The notes: generated from the letters alone by a model not told the origin. A DNA stretch of 15,409 nt from Candidatus Taylorbacteria bacterium RIFCSPLOWO2_01_FULL_50_130 (GCA_001821155.1 MHSB01000050.1:1-15409), one strand, 5' to 3'. Shown: positions 1 to 6,517, counted from the stretch's first letter. Made by a program: numbers and translations.

Positions 1-102
1 GGCATATTCCCGCAATTCGGTGAGTTGAGCGTCAATCGAAAGAACCTGCTTATCCTCGACATCAGTGGACTTGCGAGCATACAAAAAGAATTTTTTATTC
101 AT
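1..102 (-). CDS. Serine recombinase (resolvase/invertase family), N-terminal fragment
   Basis: The gene enters from the left edge; only its first 34 codons are inside the window, starting at the ATG at 102-100 on the minus strand. The visible N-terminus contains YARKSTD (residues 8-14). This matches the YxRxS motif of the resolvase N-terminal catalytic domain, with Arg10 and the presumed nucleophile Ser12, and it is followed by a segment typical of the family (LSIDAQLTELREYA, residues 21-34). Enzymes of this family cut and rejoin DNA through a 5'-phosphoserine link. Total length, and therefore small resolvase versus large integrase type, cannot be judged here. Large serine recombinases often open with a similar 'KAVIYARxST' segment. 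No Shine-Dalgarno is evident. The gene suggests that a mobile or previously mobile region lies to the left. Confidence 0.85.
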   Translation of the reverse strand, partial: MNKKFFLYARKSTDVEDKQVLSIDAQLTELREYA

Positions 103-110
103 ATACTTTT

Positions 111-205
111 TAAGCAGAAAAGGCCACTCCAGTGTTGTAACCTCAACGTTAGTTAAGATATCTGGAATAGCCCTTTCTGCTAACTAACTAATAATTGGTT
201 ACAAC
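111..205. repeat. Nested inverted repeats upstream of the serine recombinase
   Basis: GTTGTAACC at 134-142 is the exact reverse complement of GGTTACAAC at 197-205. Inside it, GTTAGTTA (148-155) pairs with TAACTAAC (181-188). A third, imperfect pair (11 of 13) joins 111-123 with 171-183. The arrangement is immediately upstream of the recombinase start. It could be a recombinase binding or attachment site, or an operator; the sequence alone does not decide. Confidence 0.6.
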
Positions 206-327
206 AAAATAAGTATATCAAAAAAATATTTCCACAACAAAAATTCTTTTTGTATTAAGCAAATACTATGAGTCAAAATTGCTTCTGATTTCGCACCTCC
301 TCCTCCTCCTCGGCGAAAAAAGAGTGC

Positions 328-664
328 GCGCCGCCGAAGGCGGCGCTCCGAATTCGTTTGGAAAATCAGGCGAAACAGAGTGGGCGGCGCTTTGCGCCGC
401 CCACTCCGCCGTTGGTTCAAAACCGATTAGTTCCATTCTGGTGTCTCTATTGTACCAAGCTCGAACCTATTTTCAAAATAAATAGTCGGTACATTCCGCA
501 GGGCAAAGCCCTCACGCGCGAGTACGCGCGTGCTCTCGCCAAGCGAGAGAGCGGAAATGTGCTACCAGATGAACGGCTCAAATGGGAGGAAATGAGCCGT
601 TCAAGAAAAAATGGACTCGGTTTTGCGAAGCAATTTTGCGGGAGGGAGGATTCGCAAAACCGAG
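328..664. repeat. Row of consecutive stem-loops in a gene-free stretch
   Basis: Between the recombinase and murA (about 206-760) I see no convincing gene, but perfect inverted repeats follow one another: 328-346 (8-bp stem, GAA loop), 378-406 (13-bp stem, TTT loop), 501-511 (4 bp), 513-531 (8 bp), 533-549 (7 bp), 571-602 (10 bp, 12-nt loop) and 616-664 (14 bp). Weaker ones occur at 701-714 and 721-744. Open frames across the stretch are low-complexity by-products of the palindromes. I see no match to RNase P, tmRNA, SRP RNA or a complete tRNA. Confidence 0.7.
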
Positions 665-762
665 ACTAATGTTTTTGAAATTCAGCGTGGCTTGGATTTC
701 CGCCCCGCAGGGCGCGGGGGGATTCCGCGCGGGCTTTTCGAATCTTTGACGGCGGCTAAAGG

Positions 763-790
763 TTCGCATTTATCTCATATATGATATACT
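763..790 (+). promoter_or_regulatory. Extended -10 promoter of murA
   Basis: TATACT at 785-790 is preceded by TG at 782-783 (TGn extended -10). TTCGCA at 763-768 is a possible -35 with 16-bp spacing. The expected transcription start is near 797, giving a leader of roughly 80 nt before the murA ATG. Confidence 0.5.
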
Positions 791-835
791 GCAATAGTTG
801 CTAGATCCTCGCTGTCAGCGGTTAGGAGAATATAG

Positions 836-874
836 GTGGAATCCTACGGCGAACGGCTAACAGTAAGAAACTGA
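836..874 (+). promoter_or_regulatory. Possible 12-codon leader ORF before murA
   Basis: AGGAGA at 824-829 lies 6 nt before a GTG at 836. That GTG opens a 12-codon frame (VESYGERLTVRN) ending in TGA at 872-874, only 5 nt before the murA ATG at 880. The murA ATG has no Shine-Dalgarno of its own, so translation could be coupled to this short frame. This is inferred from spacing only; a frame this short can arise by chance. Confidence 0.25.
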
Positions 875-879
875 TTATT

Positions 880-2394
880 ATGTCTTCTGCTCGACTCAAA
901 CACATCGGACTTCTCATCAAGGACCTGCGCGAGGAACGGGGGCTTTCCCAATCGGCGTTCGCGCGGAAGCTCCGTACTTCGCAGAGCGCCATCGCCCGCA
1001 TTGAGAATGGCGAGCAAAATCTTTCAACCGCTACGCTCTCTAAGATCAGCGCGGCGCTTAATCGGGACATTATCAAAATCTCCGATAGGTCGCTCTCGGT
1101 TCGCATAGAAGGCGGGAAAAAACTGCGCGGTACGGTAATCACGCGCACTTCTAAAAACGGTGCGGTGGCGCTCCTTTGCGCTTCTCTCCTCAACCGCGGC
1201 AAAACGGTGCTTCTGCATATGCCGCGTATTGAGGAAGTACACCGCGTTATAGAAGTGCTACAGAGCATCGGGGTGTCGGTGTGTTGGGTTGGAAACAACG
1301 TGGAGATTGTTGTGCCCGGGCGGCTTTCCCTTAAAAATATGAATGGGGAGTCGGCGGAGCGCACGCGAAGTGTCATCCTATTGCTTGCTCCGCTTCTCGC
1401 GTGGTCAAACAAATTCATCCTGCCTCACCCCGGCGGGTGTCGTCTTGGGGAGCGGACGGTTCGCCCGCACTTGTTTGCTCTTGAGAAATTTGGCGCGCGC
1501 ATTAAGACTCGTTCAGGAGATTATGTAGTGACGCACCGTAAGCTAAAGGCGGCGGAAATCGTACTCTACGAATCCGGAGACACCGCAACAGAAAGCGCGA
1601 TACTAGCCGCCGCGCAAATACCTCGCCAGTCGGTCATAAAATACGCCTCGGCGAACTATCAGGTGCAGGAACTCTGCTTTTTCTTGCAAAAACTTGGCGT
1701 GGAGATAGAGGGTGTCGGTACGACAACGCTCATTATGCGCGGAGTTTCCAGAATAGAATGTGAAGTTCATTACACCCTCTCGGAAGACCCGATAGAGTCT
1801 ATGTTTTTTATCGCCGCCGCGATCCTGACGCAATCGCGAATCCGCATCAATCGCTGTCCGATAGATTTTCTTGAAATAGAGCTCCTGAAACTTGAAAAAA
1901 TGGGATTCAAGTACGCGATTCTTAAGAGATACGCGGCGTCAAACGGCCATACTAATCTTGCCGACATACTCACCTTCCCCTCGCGACTTCGGGCGCTTCC
2001 GGAAAAAATTGAGGCGAAGCCGTATCCCGGGCTCAACATTGACAACCTCCCCTTCTTTGCCGTTATCGCCACGCAGGCAAAGGGCACGACGCTTATACAC
2101 GATTGGGTGTACGAGAACCGCACGGTGTACTACAAGGAGTTGGACAAATTGCGCGCGGAAACGCTCCTTGCGGACCCGCATCGCATCTACATCACCGGAC
2201 CCACCGCGCTTAAAGCCGCCGAGGTCGTTTCCCCGCCCGCGCTCCGTCCGGCGGCCATCATTCTCATCGCCATGCTCGCGGCCGAAGGGGTGTCAACGCT
2301 CCGAAACATCTACAGTATCAACCGCGGATACGAAGGCGTGATTGAGCGGCTCAATGCGCTGGGAGCGAAAATCAAAATATTAAGGTCGCTGTAA
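880..2394 (+). CDS. murA: UDP-N-acetylglucosamine 1-carboxyvinyltransferase (MurA) with N-terminal XRE-type helix-turn-helix
   Basis: MurA transfers enolpyruvate from PEP to UDP-GlcNAc, the first committed step of peptidoglycan synthesis, in the cytoplasm. The 504-residue product is about 85 residues longer than E. coli MurA (about 419), because residues 6-65 form an XRE/HTH_3 DNA-binding domain (LRxxRGLSQSAFARKL, then SQSAIARIENGEQ). The enolpyruvyl transferase fold follows from about residue 73. Lys92-Asn93 (TSKNGA) match E. coli Lys22-Asn23. Cys187 in PGGCRLGERTV matches the PEP-binding Cys115 loop. Asp388 matches Asp305, Arg456 matches Arg371, and NRGYE (481-485) matches the Arg397 region. 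The Asp just before Arg371 is Ala here. Intact catalytic residues suggest an active enzyme. The HTH could allow DNA binding or autoregulation, which is inference. An extended -10 promoter and a long leader precede it. Confidence 0.93.
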   Translation: MSSARLKHIGLLIKDLREERGLSQSAFARKLRTSQSAIARIENGEQNLSTATLSKISAALNRDIIKISDRSLSVRIEGGKKLRGTVITRTSKNGAVALLCASLLNRGKTVLLHMPRIEEVHRVIEVLQSIGVSVCWVGNNVEIVVPGRLSLKNMNGESAERTRSVILLLAPLLAWSNKFILPHPGGCRLGERTVRPHLFALEKFGARIKTRSGDYVVTHRKLKAAEIVLYESGDTATESAILAAAQIPRQSVIKYASANYQVQELCFFLQKLGVEIEGVGTTTLIMRGVSRIECEVHYTLSEDPIESMFFIAAAILTQSRIRINRCPIDFLEIELLKLEKMGFKYAILKRYAASNGHTNLADILTFPSRLRALPEKIEAKPYPGLNIDNLPFFAVIATQAKGTTLIHDWVYENRTVYYKELDKLRAETLLADPHRIYITGPTALKAAEVVSPPALRPAAIILIAMLAAEGVSTLRNIYSINRGYEGVIERLNALGAKIKILRSL

Positions 2395-2420
2395 TACAAA
2401 TATCGCGAATGAAGATGATC

Positions 2421-2460
2421 TGTGGTATTCGTATATAATTTGTGATATTCGCATTATATG
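2421..2460 (+). promoter_or_regulatory. Promoter with 20-bp direct repeat before the small unknown gene
   Basis: TATAAT at 2434-2439 is a perfect -10 box, 18 nt before the ATG at 2458, giving a leader of about 12 nt and no Shine-Dalgarno. The -10 lies in a 20-bp direct repeat: 2421-2440 and 2441-2460 agree at 14 of 20 positions, best over TGTGnTATTCG. The second copy runs into the start codon. Such repeats can be operators, but this is unproven. Confidence 0.5.
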
Positions 2461-2739
2461 GTTGATATCCCAAAAGACTACCTAGACACCCTCAAACAGC
2501 GCTCGCGGCCGCTCAAAATTACGAGTGAGCGACAGGAACTCATTCAGCGCTTTGTGGACCAAATCAATGTGGAGCGTGTCGGCACAAAATTTAAGCCGGT
2601 TATTTGGAAGCAGATAAACGGACTCATCGCCCACGTCAAAATCGGAGACCTCTACTGGCTTTTCAAGGAGTGCGGGCAAGGCAACTCTTTCAGCAAAAAG
2701 TTTTTCGGCATCCTTAAGAGCGTGCGTGTAAAAAAATAG
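2458..2739 (+). CDS. Small conserved-type protein of unknown function (Patescibacteria-like)
   Basis: This 93-residue basic protein has no signal peptide or membrane segment. Its pattern is an N-terminal charged helix with ELIQRFVDQINVER (residues 28-41), then KFKPVIWKQINGLIAHVKIGD, and a C-terminus of the form DLYWLFKECGQGNSFSKKFFGILK. I recognise the general 'LYxxxxxCxxxxNFSxxFFxxLK' ending from small unannotated proteins of Patescibacteria genomes, but know no function. It has one Cys and no zinc-finger arrangement. It stands between murA and def with its own -10 box, so it is probably transcribed separately from murA. The start is fixed by the ATG 18 nt after a perfect TATAAT. Confidence 0.75.
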   Translation: MVDIPKDYLDTLKQRSRPLKITSERQELIQRFVDQINVERVGTKFKPVIWKQINGLIAHVKIGDLYWLFKECGQGNSFSKKFFGILKSVRVKK

Positions 2740-2790
2740 CGGGGAGACGAGGAATAGAGGCGTCTTCTGGCGGATGTGGATAGTTACACT

Positions 2791-2818
2791 TTGAAGAGTA
2801 GGCGTAAAAAGATAGAAT
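2791..2818 (+). promoter_or_regulatory. Promoter of def-fmt
   Basis: TTGAAG (2791-2796), a 16-bp spacer and TAGAAT (2813-2818) form a good sigma-70 promoter. Transcription would begin near 2825. The ATG at 2820 would therefore lie outside the mRNA, and the ATG at 2826, 7 nt after the -10 box, would be at or near the 5' end. Confidence 0.6.
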
Positions 2819-2825
2819 CATGGCC

Positions 2826-3389
2826 ATGATTCCAGAAATACTTCAAAAAGGCGCGCCGGTTCTTCGGCAAAAAGCGCGTGAGGTTCCTATAGCGGACATC
2901 AGGGGCGTGAAGATACGGAAATTATTGAAGGACATGGCTGACGCGCTTGGCACGCAGGATGACGGCATCGCGCTCGCCGCGCCGCAAATTGGGATTTCTC
3001 TCCGCATTTTTATTGTCGCCAAAGTTGCTCTTAAATTGCCGGAAAAATTACAGGAAAGAAGAAGCGCGCAACATAGGGCTGAATTGAAAAGAAAGGAGGG
3101 GTATCTCGCCTTCATCAATCCGGTTATCATGAAGCTGTCTAAGGATAAAGCGGTGCTTGATGAGGGATGCCTTTCGGTGCGGCCGCTTTATGGAAAGACA
3201 AGGCGTTCAAGGAAAGCCGCCATACGAGCATATGACGAAAGTGGGAGATTCTTTGAGCGAGGCGCGAGCGGCCTTCTCGCACAGATTTTCCAGCACGAGA
3301 CCGACCACTTGGATGGGATACTTTTTATAGACAAAGCGACGGAGGTGAAGGAAATGCCCGCCAGGGATGAATTAGGAGGTAGGAATTAG
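2826..3389 (+). CDS. def: Peptide deformylase
   Basis: This iron/zinc hydrolase removes the formyl group from the N-terminal Met of nascent proteins. All three family motifs are present (numbered from ATG 2826, 187 residues): motif I GIALAAPQ at 47-54 (usually GxGLAAPQ; the third position is Ala here), motif II EGCLS at 113-117 with metal ligand Cys115, and motif III HETDH at 157-161 with ligands His157 and His161 and catalytic Glu158. The length is near that of E. coli Def (169), with an insertion of basic residues around 75-92. An ATG two codons upstream (2820) is also in frame, but the promoter position favours 2826. The C-terminal tail (ELGGRN) and the stop codon are encoded by a 7-nt-period repeat. 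fmt follows after 49 nt, the usual def-fmt pairing. Confidence 0.93.
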   Translation: MIPEILQKGAPVLRQKAREVPIADIRGVKIRKLLKDMADALGTQDDGIALAAPQIGISLRIFIVAKVALKLPEKLQERRSAQHRAELKRKEGYLAFINPVIMKLSKDKAVLDEGCLSVRPLYGKTRRSRKAAIRAYDESGRFFERGASGLLAQIFQHETDHLDGILFIDKATEVKEMPARDELGGRN

Positions 3390-3396
3390 GAATTAT
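3369..3396 (+). repeat. Heptad repeat block on the def stop codon
   Basis: Four consecutive 7-mers, GAATTAG, GAGGTAG, GAATTAG and GAATTAT, run across the last codons and the TAG stop (3387-3389) of def. The period is exactly 7 nt. Confidence 0.75.
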
Positions 3397-3426
3397 GGCA
3401 GAAATATATTCTCTCGCTTTTTTTGT

Positions 3427-3454
3427 AGTTCATATTTCATGATTCATAATTCAT
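3427..3454 (+). repeat. Heptad repeat block on the fmt start codon
   Basis: Four 7-mers, AGTTCAT, ATTTCAT, GATTCAT and AATTCAT, follow one another. The second and third together form the fmt ATG (3439-3441), and the block encodes the first residues of Fmt. Confidence 0.8.
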
Positions 3455-4311
3455 TTTCTTTTGTATTCTTTGGCACCCCCGAGCCCGCAGTGGAAATCCT
3501 CGAAGCGCTAAATGCCGCGGGGTATGCACCCGCGCTCATTGTAACGAACCCCGACAAACCAAAAGAGCGAAATCTAAAACTCGCTCCCTCTCCAGTAAAG
3601 GTTTGGGCGGTAAATCATTGTATTCCCGTTCTTCAGCCGAGAATACTGACAGATCTTGATTTTCTCTACAAGCTAAAAGCTAAAAGCTATCAGCTCTTCA
3701 TCGTGGTGGCCTACGGCGCCATTCTGCCGAAAGAACTGCTCCAGATACCAAGACGCGGCGCGCTCAATGTCCACTATTCCCTGCTTCCCAAATATCGCGG
3801 AGCCTCGCCGGTGGAATTTCAAATCCTTGCCGATGACCGGGAAACCGGAGTGTCCATACTTCTTTTGGACGAAGAAATGGACCACGGAGGAATAGTGGCG
3901 AGAAAAGCGGTTTCTGTTTCCCCATGGCCGCCAACGGCACCGGAGCTTAGAAAAAAGTATAACGAAGCGGCCGGAAAACTTCTGGTTGAAATTTTGCCGG
4001 CATGGATTGCCGGAAGCATACAAGTAAAGCCGCAGGACCACGCGAGGGCGACGTATACCAGAAAAATCAAACCAGAGGATAGACTTGTGCGACTGGAAGA
4101 TAACGCGCGTTCGAATTATCTTAAGATACAAGCATGTGCGGCATGGGGCACGTATTTTTTCGCGGGGAGAGAAGGCGCGCTGTCCTTCCCAAAAATTCGA
4201 GTACGTATCAAATCCGCAGAGTTTAAAGACGGGAAACTCCTCATCACCCGCGTCGTGCCGGAGGGGAAAAGAGAGATGGACTATGATGACTTCCTGCGCG
4301 GCTTGCGTTAA
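3439..4311 (+). CDS. fmt: Methionyl-tRNA formyltransferase
   Basis: Fmt formylates Met-tRNAfMet with 10-formyl-tetrahydrofolate before translation initiation. Residues 7-12 (SFVFFG) begin the Rossmann-like N-terminal domain. LNVHYSLLPKYRGASP (109-124) is the signature, with catalytic Asn110 and His112, and MDHGG (147-151) supplies the catalytic Asp148. A smaller C-terminal domain follows (ATYTRKI at about 204-210 onward). The length of 290 is slightly below E. coli Fmt (315), mainly through a short C-terminus. The ATG start lies in a heptad repeat and has no Shine-Dalgarno; translation may rely on coupling to def 49 nt upstream or on another transcript start. A second heptad block (3671-3698) encodes LKAKSYQL just before the conserved VVAYG strand, apparently inserted without breaking the frame. 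Confidence 0.93.
   Translation: MIHNSFSFVFFGTPEPAVEILEALNAAGYAPALIVTNPDKPKERNLKLAPSPVKVWAVNHCIPVLQPRILTDLDFLYKLKAKSYQLFIVVAYGAILPKELLQIPRRGALNVHYSLLPKYRGASPVEFQILADDRETGVSILLLDEEMDHGGIVARKAVSVSPWPPTAPELRKKYNEAAGKLLVEILPAWIAGSIQVKPQDHARATYTRKIKPEDRLVRLEDNARSNYLKIQACAAWGTYFFAGREGALSFPKIRVRIKSAEFKDGKLLITRVVPEGKREMDYDDFLRGLR
3671..3698 (+). repeat. Heptad repeat block inside fmt
   Basis: The 7-mers AGCTAAA, AGCTAAA, AGCTATC and AGCTCTT are tandem within the coding sequence. The same words recur at 12201-12235 after pth. In fmt they encode a Lys/Ala/Ser/Tyr stretch just before the conserved strand that leads to VVAYG. Confidence 0.8.
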
Positions 4312-4343
4312 AAAAAGGACTGCATGGCCATCCTGCAGTCCTT
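4310..4343 (-). terminator. Intrinsic terminator of the sigma factor gene
   Basis: AAGGACTGCA (4315-4324) and TGCAGTCCTT (4334-4343) form a perfect 10-bp stem with a 9-nt loop. On the minus strand the stem runs into seven T (A run at 4310-4316), a textbook rho-independent terminator 16 nt past the sigma stop codon. On the plus strand the same hairpin may weakly stop fmt transcription. Confidence 0.85.
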
Positions 4344-4359
4344 ATCGTCACCCCCACGA

Positions 4360-5250
4360 CTAGTCCGCCACCCCGCGAATCATCTTGAGCCGGGAAGGTG
4401 TGCGCAGTTTCCGAAGCGCTCCTTCTTCAATCTGGCGGACGCGCTCGCGGGTTATCCCGAACTTCTGCCCCACCTTCTCAAGCGTCAACGCACGCCCGTC
4501 GTTGGAAAAACCAAACCGGTCTTTAAGCACTTCCTGTTCCCTTTCCGTCAATGTCGCGAGCGCACACGTCAAGCTATCACGCATGGTTGAAAGATCCGCG
4601 CCGGACGAGGGATCTGCCGCACGCTCATCAGGAATCGTGTCATCAAGCGTCTTCTCGAATCCGTTATCATGAAAAGACGGAGCGTAAAGCGATATCGCAG
4701 AGACAGGATGCAAACTTTGGTCCACAAATTTCTCGTCCTCGCCGGTTGCCGCGGCAATCTCCGCAGTTGATGAAGCATGTCCGAGTTTCTTGGCGAGATT
4801 TTTGCTGGCATAGCACACCCGCCGGCTACGGGCAAGCACATGCGTGGGAATTCTAATCATGCGCGCTTTTTTGTCAAGAGCGCGTCTAATTGACTGCCGT
4901 ATCCACCATTGGGCGTAGCTAGTAAGACGATTACCCAGCTCCGGCTTAAACCGGTCCACCGCTTTCATAAGCCCGATGTTTCCCTCCTGTATGAGTTCAA
5001 GGAAACTCAACCCCTGCCCGATATGCTTTTTTGCCACGAAAACCACAAAACGCAGGTTGTGTAGAACAATCTTTTCAAAAACCCCGCGGTCTTTAGTTTT
5101 TCTAAATTTTCTGAACAGCAGAGCGATTTCTCTCGGAGAGAGCACCGGATATTCGCTAATTGAGCGAAAGTATGCCGCAATGGCGGCGCCATCTTCTTCT
5201 CCTCCCGTTTGCGTAGGGAGAAGCGTGCTGGTCGTTCTTGTCAATGACAT
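4360..5250 (-). CDS. rpoD: RNA polymerase sigma-70 family factor, primary (RpoD/SigA) type
   Basis: This protein directs RNA polymerase to -10/-35 promoters. The 296-residue product has region 1.2 (AAYFRSISEYPVLSPREIALLFRK, split by residues 25-48), regions 2.1-2.4 (about 56-137, with FLELIQEGNIGLMKAVDRF and SYAQWWIRQSIRRAL), region 3 (about 140-200), and region 4 (about 224-285, with LTEREQEVLKDRFG and the helix-turn-helix GITRERVRQIE at 265-275). It lacks the long acidic region 1.1 of E. coli RpoD, as do many compact group 1/2 factors. The start at 5250 is chosen over a longer frame (to 5322) because a strong AAGGAGG lies 9 nt upstream and an extended -10 box falls inside the longer frame. 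Only one sigma gene is visible here, so primary versus alternative status is inferred from motif conservation. Confidence 0.93.
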   Translation of the reverse strand: MSLTRTTSTLLPTQTGGEEDGAAIAAYFRSISEYPVLSPREIALLFRKFRKTKDRGVFEKIVLHNLRFVVFVAKKHIGQGLSFLELIQEGNIGLMKAVDRFKPELGNRLTSYAQWWIRQSIRRALDKKARMIRIPTHVLARSRRVCYASKNLAKKLGHASSTAEIAAATGEDEKFVDQSLHPVSAISLYAPSFHDNGFEKTLDDTIPDERAADPSSGADLSTMRDSLTCALATLTEREQEVLKDRFGFSNDGRALTLEKVGQKFGITRERVRQIEEGALRKLRTPSRLKMIRGVAD

Positions 5251-5259
5251 GATTTTTTT

Positions 5260-5288
5260 CCTCCTTTCTTTCTCGCGCCATTCTAGCA
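5260..5288 (-). promoter_or_regulatory. Extended -10 promoter and strong Shine-Dalgarno of the sigma gene
   Basis: On the minus strand TGC-TAGAAT occupies 5288-5280, an extended -10 box. AAGGAGG at 5266-5260 is spaced 9 nt from the ATG at 5250. It is the clearest Shine-Dalgarno in the window and decides the start codon. Confidence 0.7.
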
Positions 5289-5392
5289 TGACCGGGAAAA
5301 AACGCGAGCGAGTTGGTAACATACGCGGCCTTCCAGCAACCCCGACAGTTTTTATTTACGGCCGTGGATAAAAACTATGTTGCGGATATTTG

Positions 5393-5490
5393 GGGACTGT
5401 TGCCGAATGGCAAAATCGTCGTTTTTGCCACGCAGAAATAAGGGTTATTTTGGACAAAAAGTGACAAAAACGCTATTCGGCAACAGTCCC
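5393..5490. repeat. 98-bp element with 16-bp perfect terminal inverted repeats
   Basis: GGGACTGTTGCCGAAT at 5393-5408 is the exact reverse complement of 5475-5490. Next to the left arm, TGGCAAAA (5408-5415) pairs with TTTTGCCA (5423-5430). There is no reading frame inside. The shape is that of a small MITE-like or REP-like element upstream of the sigma promoter. No flanking target duplication is visible. Confidence 0.65.
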
Positions 5491-5504
5491 ATTTGAGAGT
5501 TAAT

Positions 5505-5702
5505 GACTCGCCAGAACTCCCTGCCTTCCTAGGCAGGGATGAATGGCGGGTCAGCGAAAGGGGTCGGGGAAACTGTAGTTTCCCCGTGGAGGAGAGCAGT
5601 GAGCGAGTCTGCGAGCGAGCGTTGAGAACCGAGGGTTCTTAAAGGAAACTCCGCTCGCCGAACGCCCTGTGCTCCTGCACAGGGATAGGACGAGCGGAGT
5701 TT
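5505..5702. repeat. Cluster of stem-loops between ppi and the sigma gene
   Basis: This gene-free stretch holds a nested hairpin (outer 5505-5513 with 5544-5552, inner 7-bp stem 5519-5538), an 8-bp stem at 5566-5585, a 5-bp stem at 5627-5639, and a larger hairpin whose 12-bp arms (5646-5657 with 5691-5702) enclose an 8-bp stem at 5665-5684. It lies downstream of the cyclophilin gene and may end its transcript, but no T-run follows any stem. Confidence 0.6.
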
Positions 5703-5776
5703 ACAATCCCCCTGCGCGCATCGCAGACGCCCTACCGTTTGCCTGGCGCCGCATTACGGTGCGGTCTCTGTATTTT

Positions 5777-6475
5777 TTATCGTAATACTACCTTCTCAAT
5801 AACTACCGCATTTTTCGGAATATCCCGCTCTCCGATCTCCACCCGCTCAATTTCTTCCACCACGTCCATCCCGCGCACCACTTTGCCGAAAACCGTATGA
5901 AGACCGTCAAGCCATGGGGCCGCCTCCGCGGTGACGATAAAGAACTGACTGCCGTTGGTATCCGGGCCGGCGTTCGCCATGGCAAGCGCTCCTCGAATGA
6001 CTTTGTGGAAGTTGATTTCGTCCGCAAACGCATACCCGGGTCCGCCGGTGCCCCAGATTTGCTTCAATGCGTCATCCTTACTTAATGGATCGCCTCCTTG
6101 AATCATGAAATCCTTGATGACCCGGTGAAATCTCATGCCGGTGTAAAATCCGGACTCCGCAAGTCTTTGAAAATTTTCAACCGTTTTCGGCGCATCCTTG
6201 CCAAAAAACACAATCTCAATCTCTCCAAAGTTCGTTTTGACAATCGCTCCGGTTTTTGCGGCGGGAGACGTTCCCGGAGCTATGGTATCTTCTCCCGCAG
6301 TGGAAGTTTTTTCTCCTCCGGTATCTGAAGAAGCGTCCGCGCGGGGAACTTTCGTTTCGACTGTTCCCGGGCTTGCTCTGTTTTGCCTAATCATAAAAAA
6401 TGCAAGCGAAACTCCGGCAACGATGAGGAGCGCCGTGAGCAATCCGAAAAGATGCGATGGTTTGGATAAGTCCAT
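5777..6475 (-). CDS. Membrane-anchored cyclophilin-type peptidyl-prolyl cis-trans isomerase
   Basis: Cyclophilins catalyse isomerisation of Xaa-Pro bonds. Residues 1-8 are cytoplasmic-like and residues 9-29 form one hydrophobic segment without a clear lipobox or cleavage site, so an N-terminal anchor with the enzyme outside the cell is likely. A Pro/Ser/Thr/Gly-rich linker (34-75) leads to the catalytic domain (78-232). Active-site positions are intact: RFHRVI with Arg118, then Phe123, MIQGGD with Gln126, GSQFFI (175-180), Trp188 and His193 (PWLDGLHTVFG). The domain is the short bacterial form. It probably assists folding of exported proteins, as expected for a cell whose secretion peptidase lepB is also in the window. 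Upstream, TGTTACAGT 7 nt before the ATG is a weak possible extended -10 box. Confidence 0.92.
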   Translation of the reverse strand: MDLSKPSHLFGLLTALLIVAGVSLAFFMIRQNRASPGTVETKVPRADASSDTGGEKTSTAGEDTIAPGTSPAAKTGAIVKTNFGEIEIVFFGKDAPKTVENFQRLAESGFYTGMRFHRVIKDFMIQGGDPLSKDDALKQIWGTGGPGYAFADEINFHKVIRGALAMANAGPDTNGSQFFIVTAEAAPWLDGLHTVFGKVVRGMDVVEEIERVEIGERDIPKNAVVIEKVVLR

Positions 6476-6517
6476 AGGGATAACTGTAACATAGAGACCG
6501 ACAAAATTTCCATGTTC

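Noticed and set aside
199..420. 73-codon minus-strand frame rich in Arg and Gly
   Set aside because: It crosses two strong hairpins and consists of low-complexity stretches; there is no sign of selection for coding.
555..605. tRNA-like D-arm words (GTTCATCTGGTAG) on the minus strand
   Set aside because: No matching acceptor, anticodon or T-arm could be folded around them; it is at most a fragment or chance similarity.
358..669. 103-codon plus-strand frame in the hairpin region
   Set aside because: Its sequence is dictated by the perfect palindromes, has no recognisable domain and no ribosome site, and its composition differs from real neighbours.
822..1418. 198-codon minus-strand frame opposite murA
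   Set aside because: It is antisense to the well-supported HTH and MurA coding region and has no family features.
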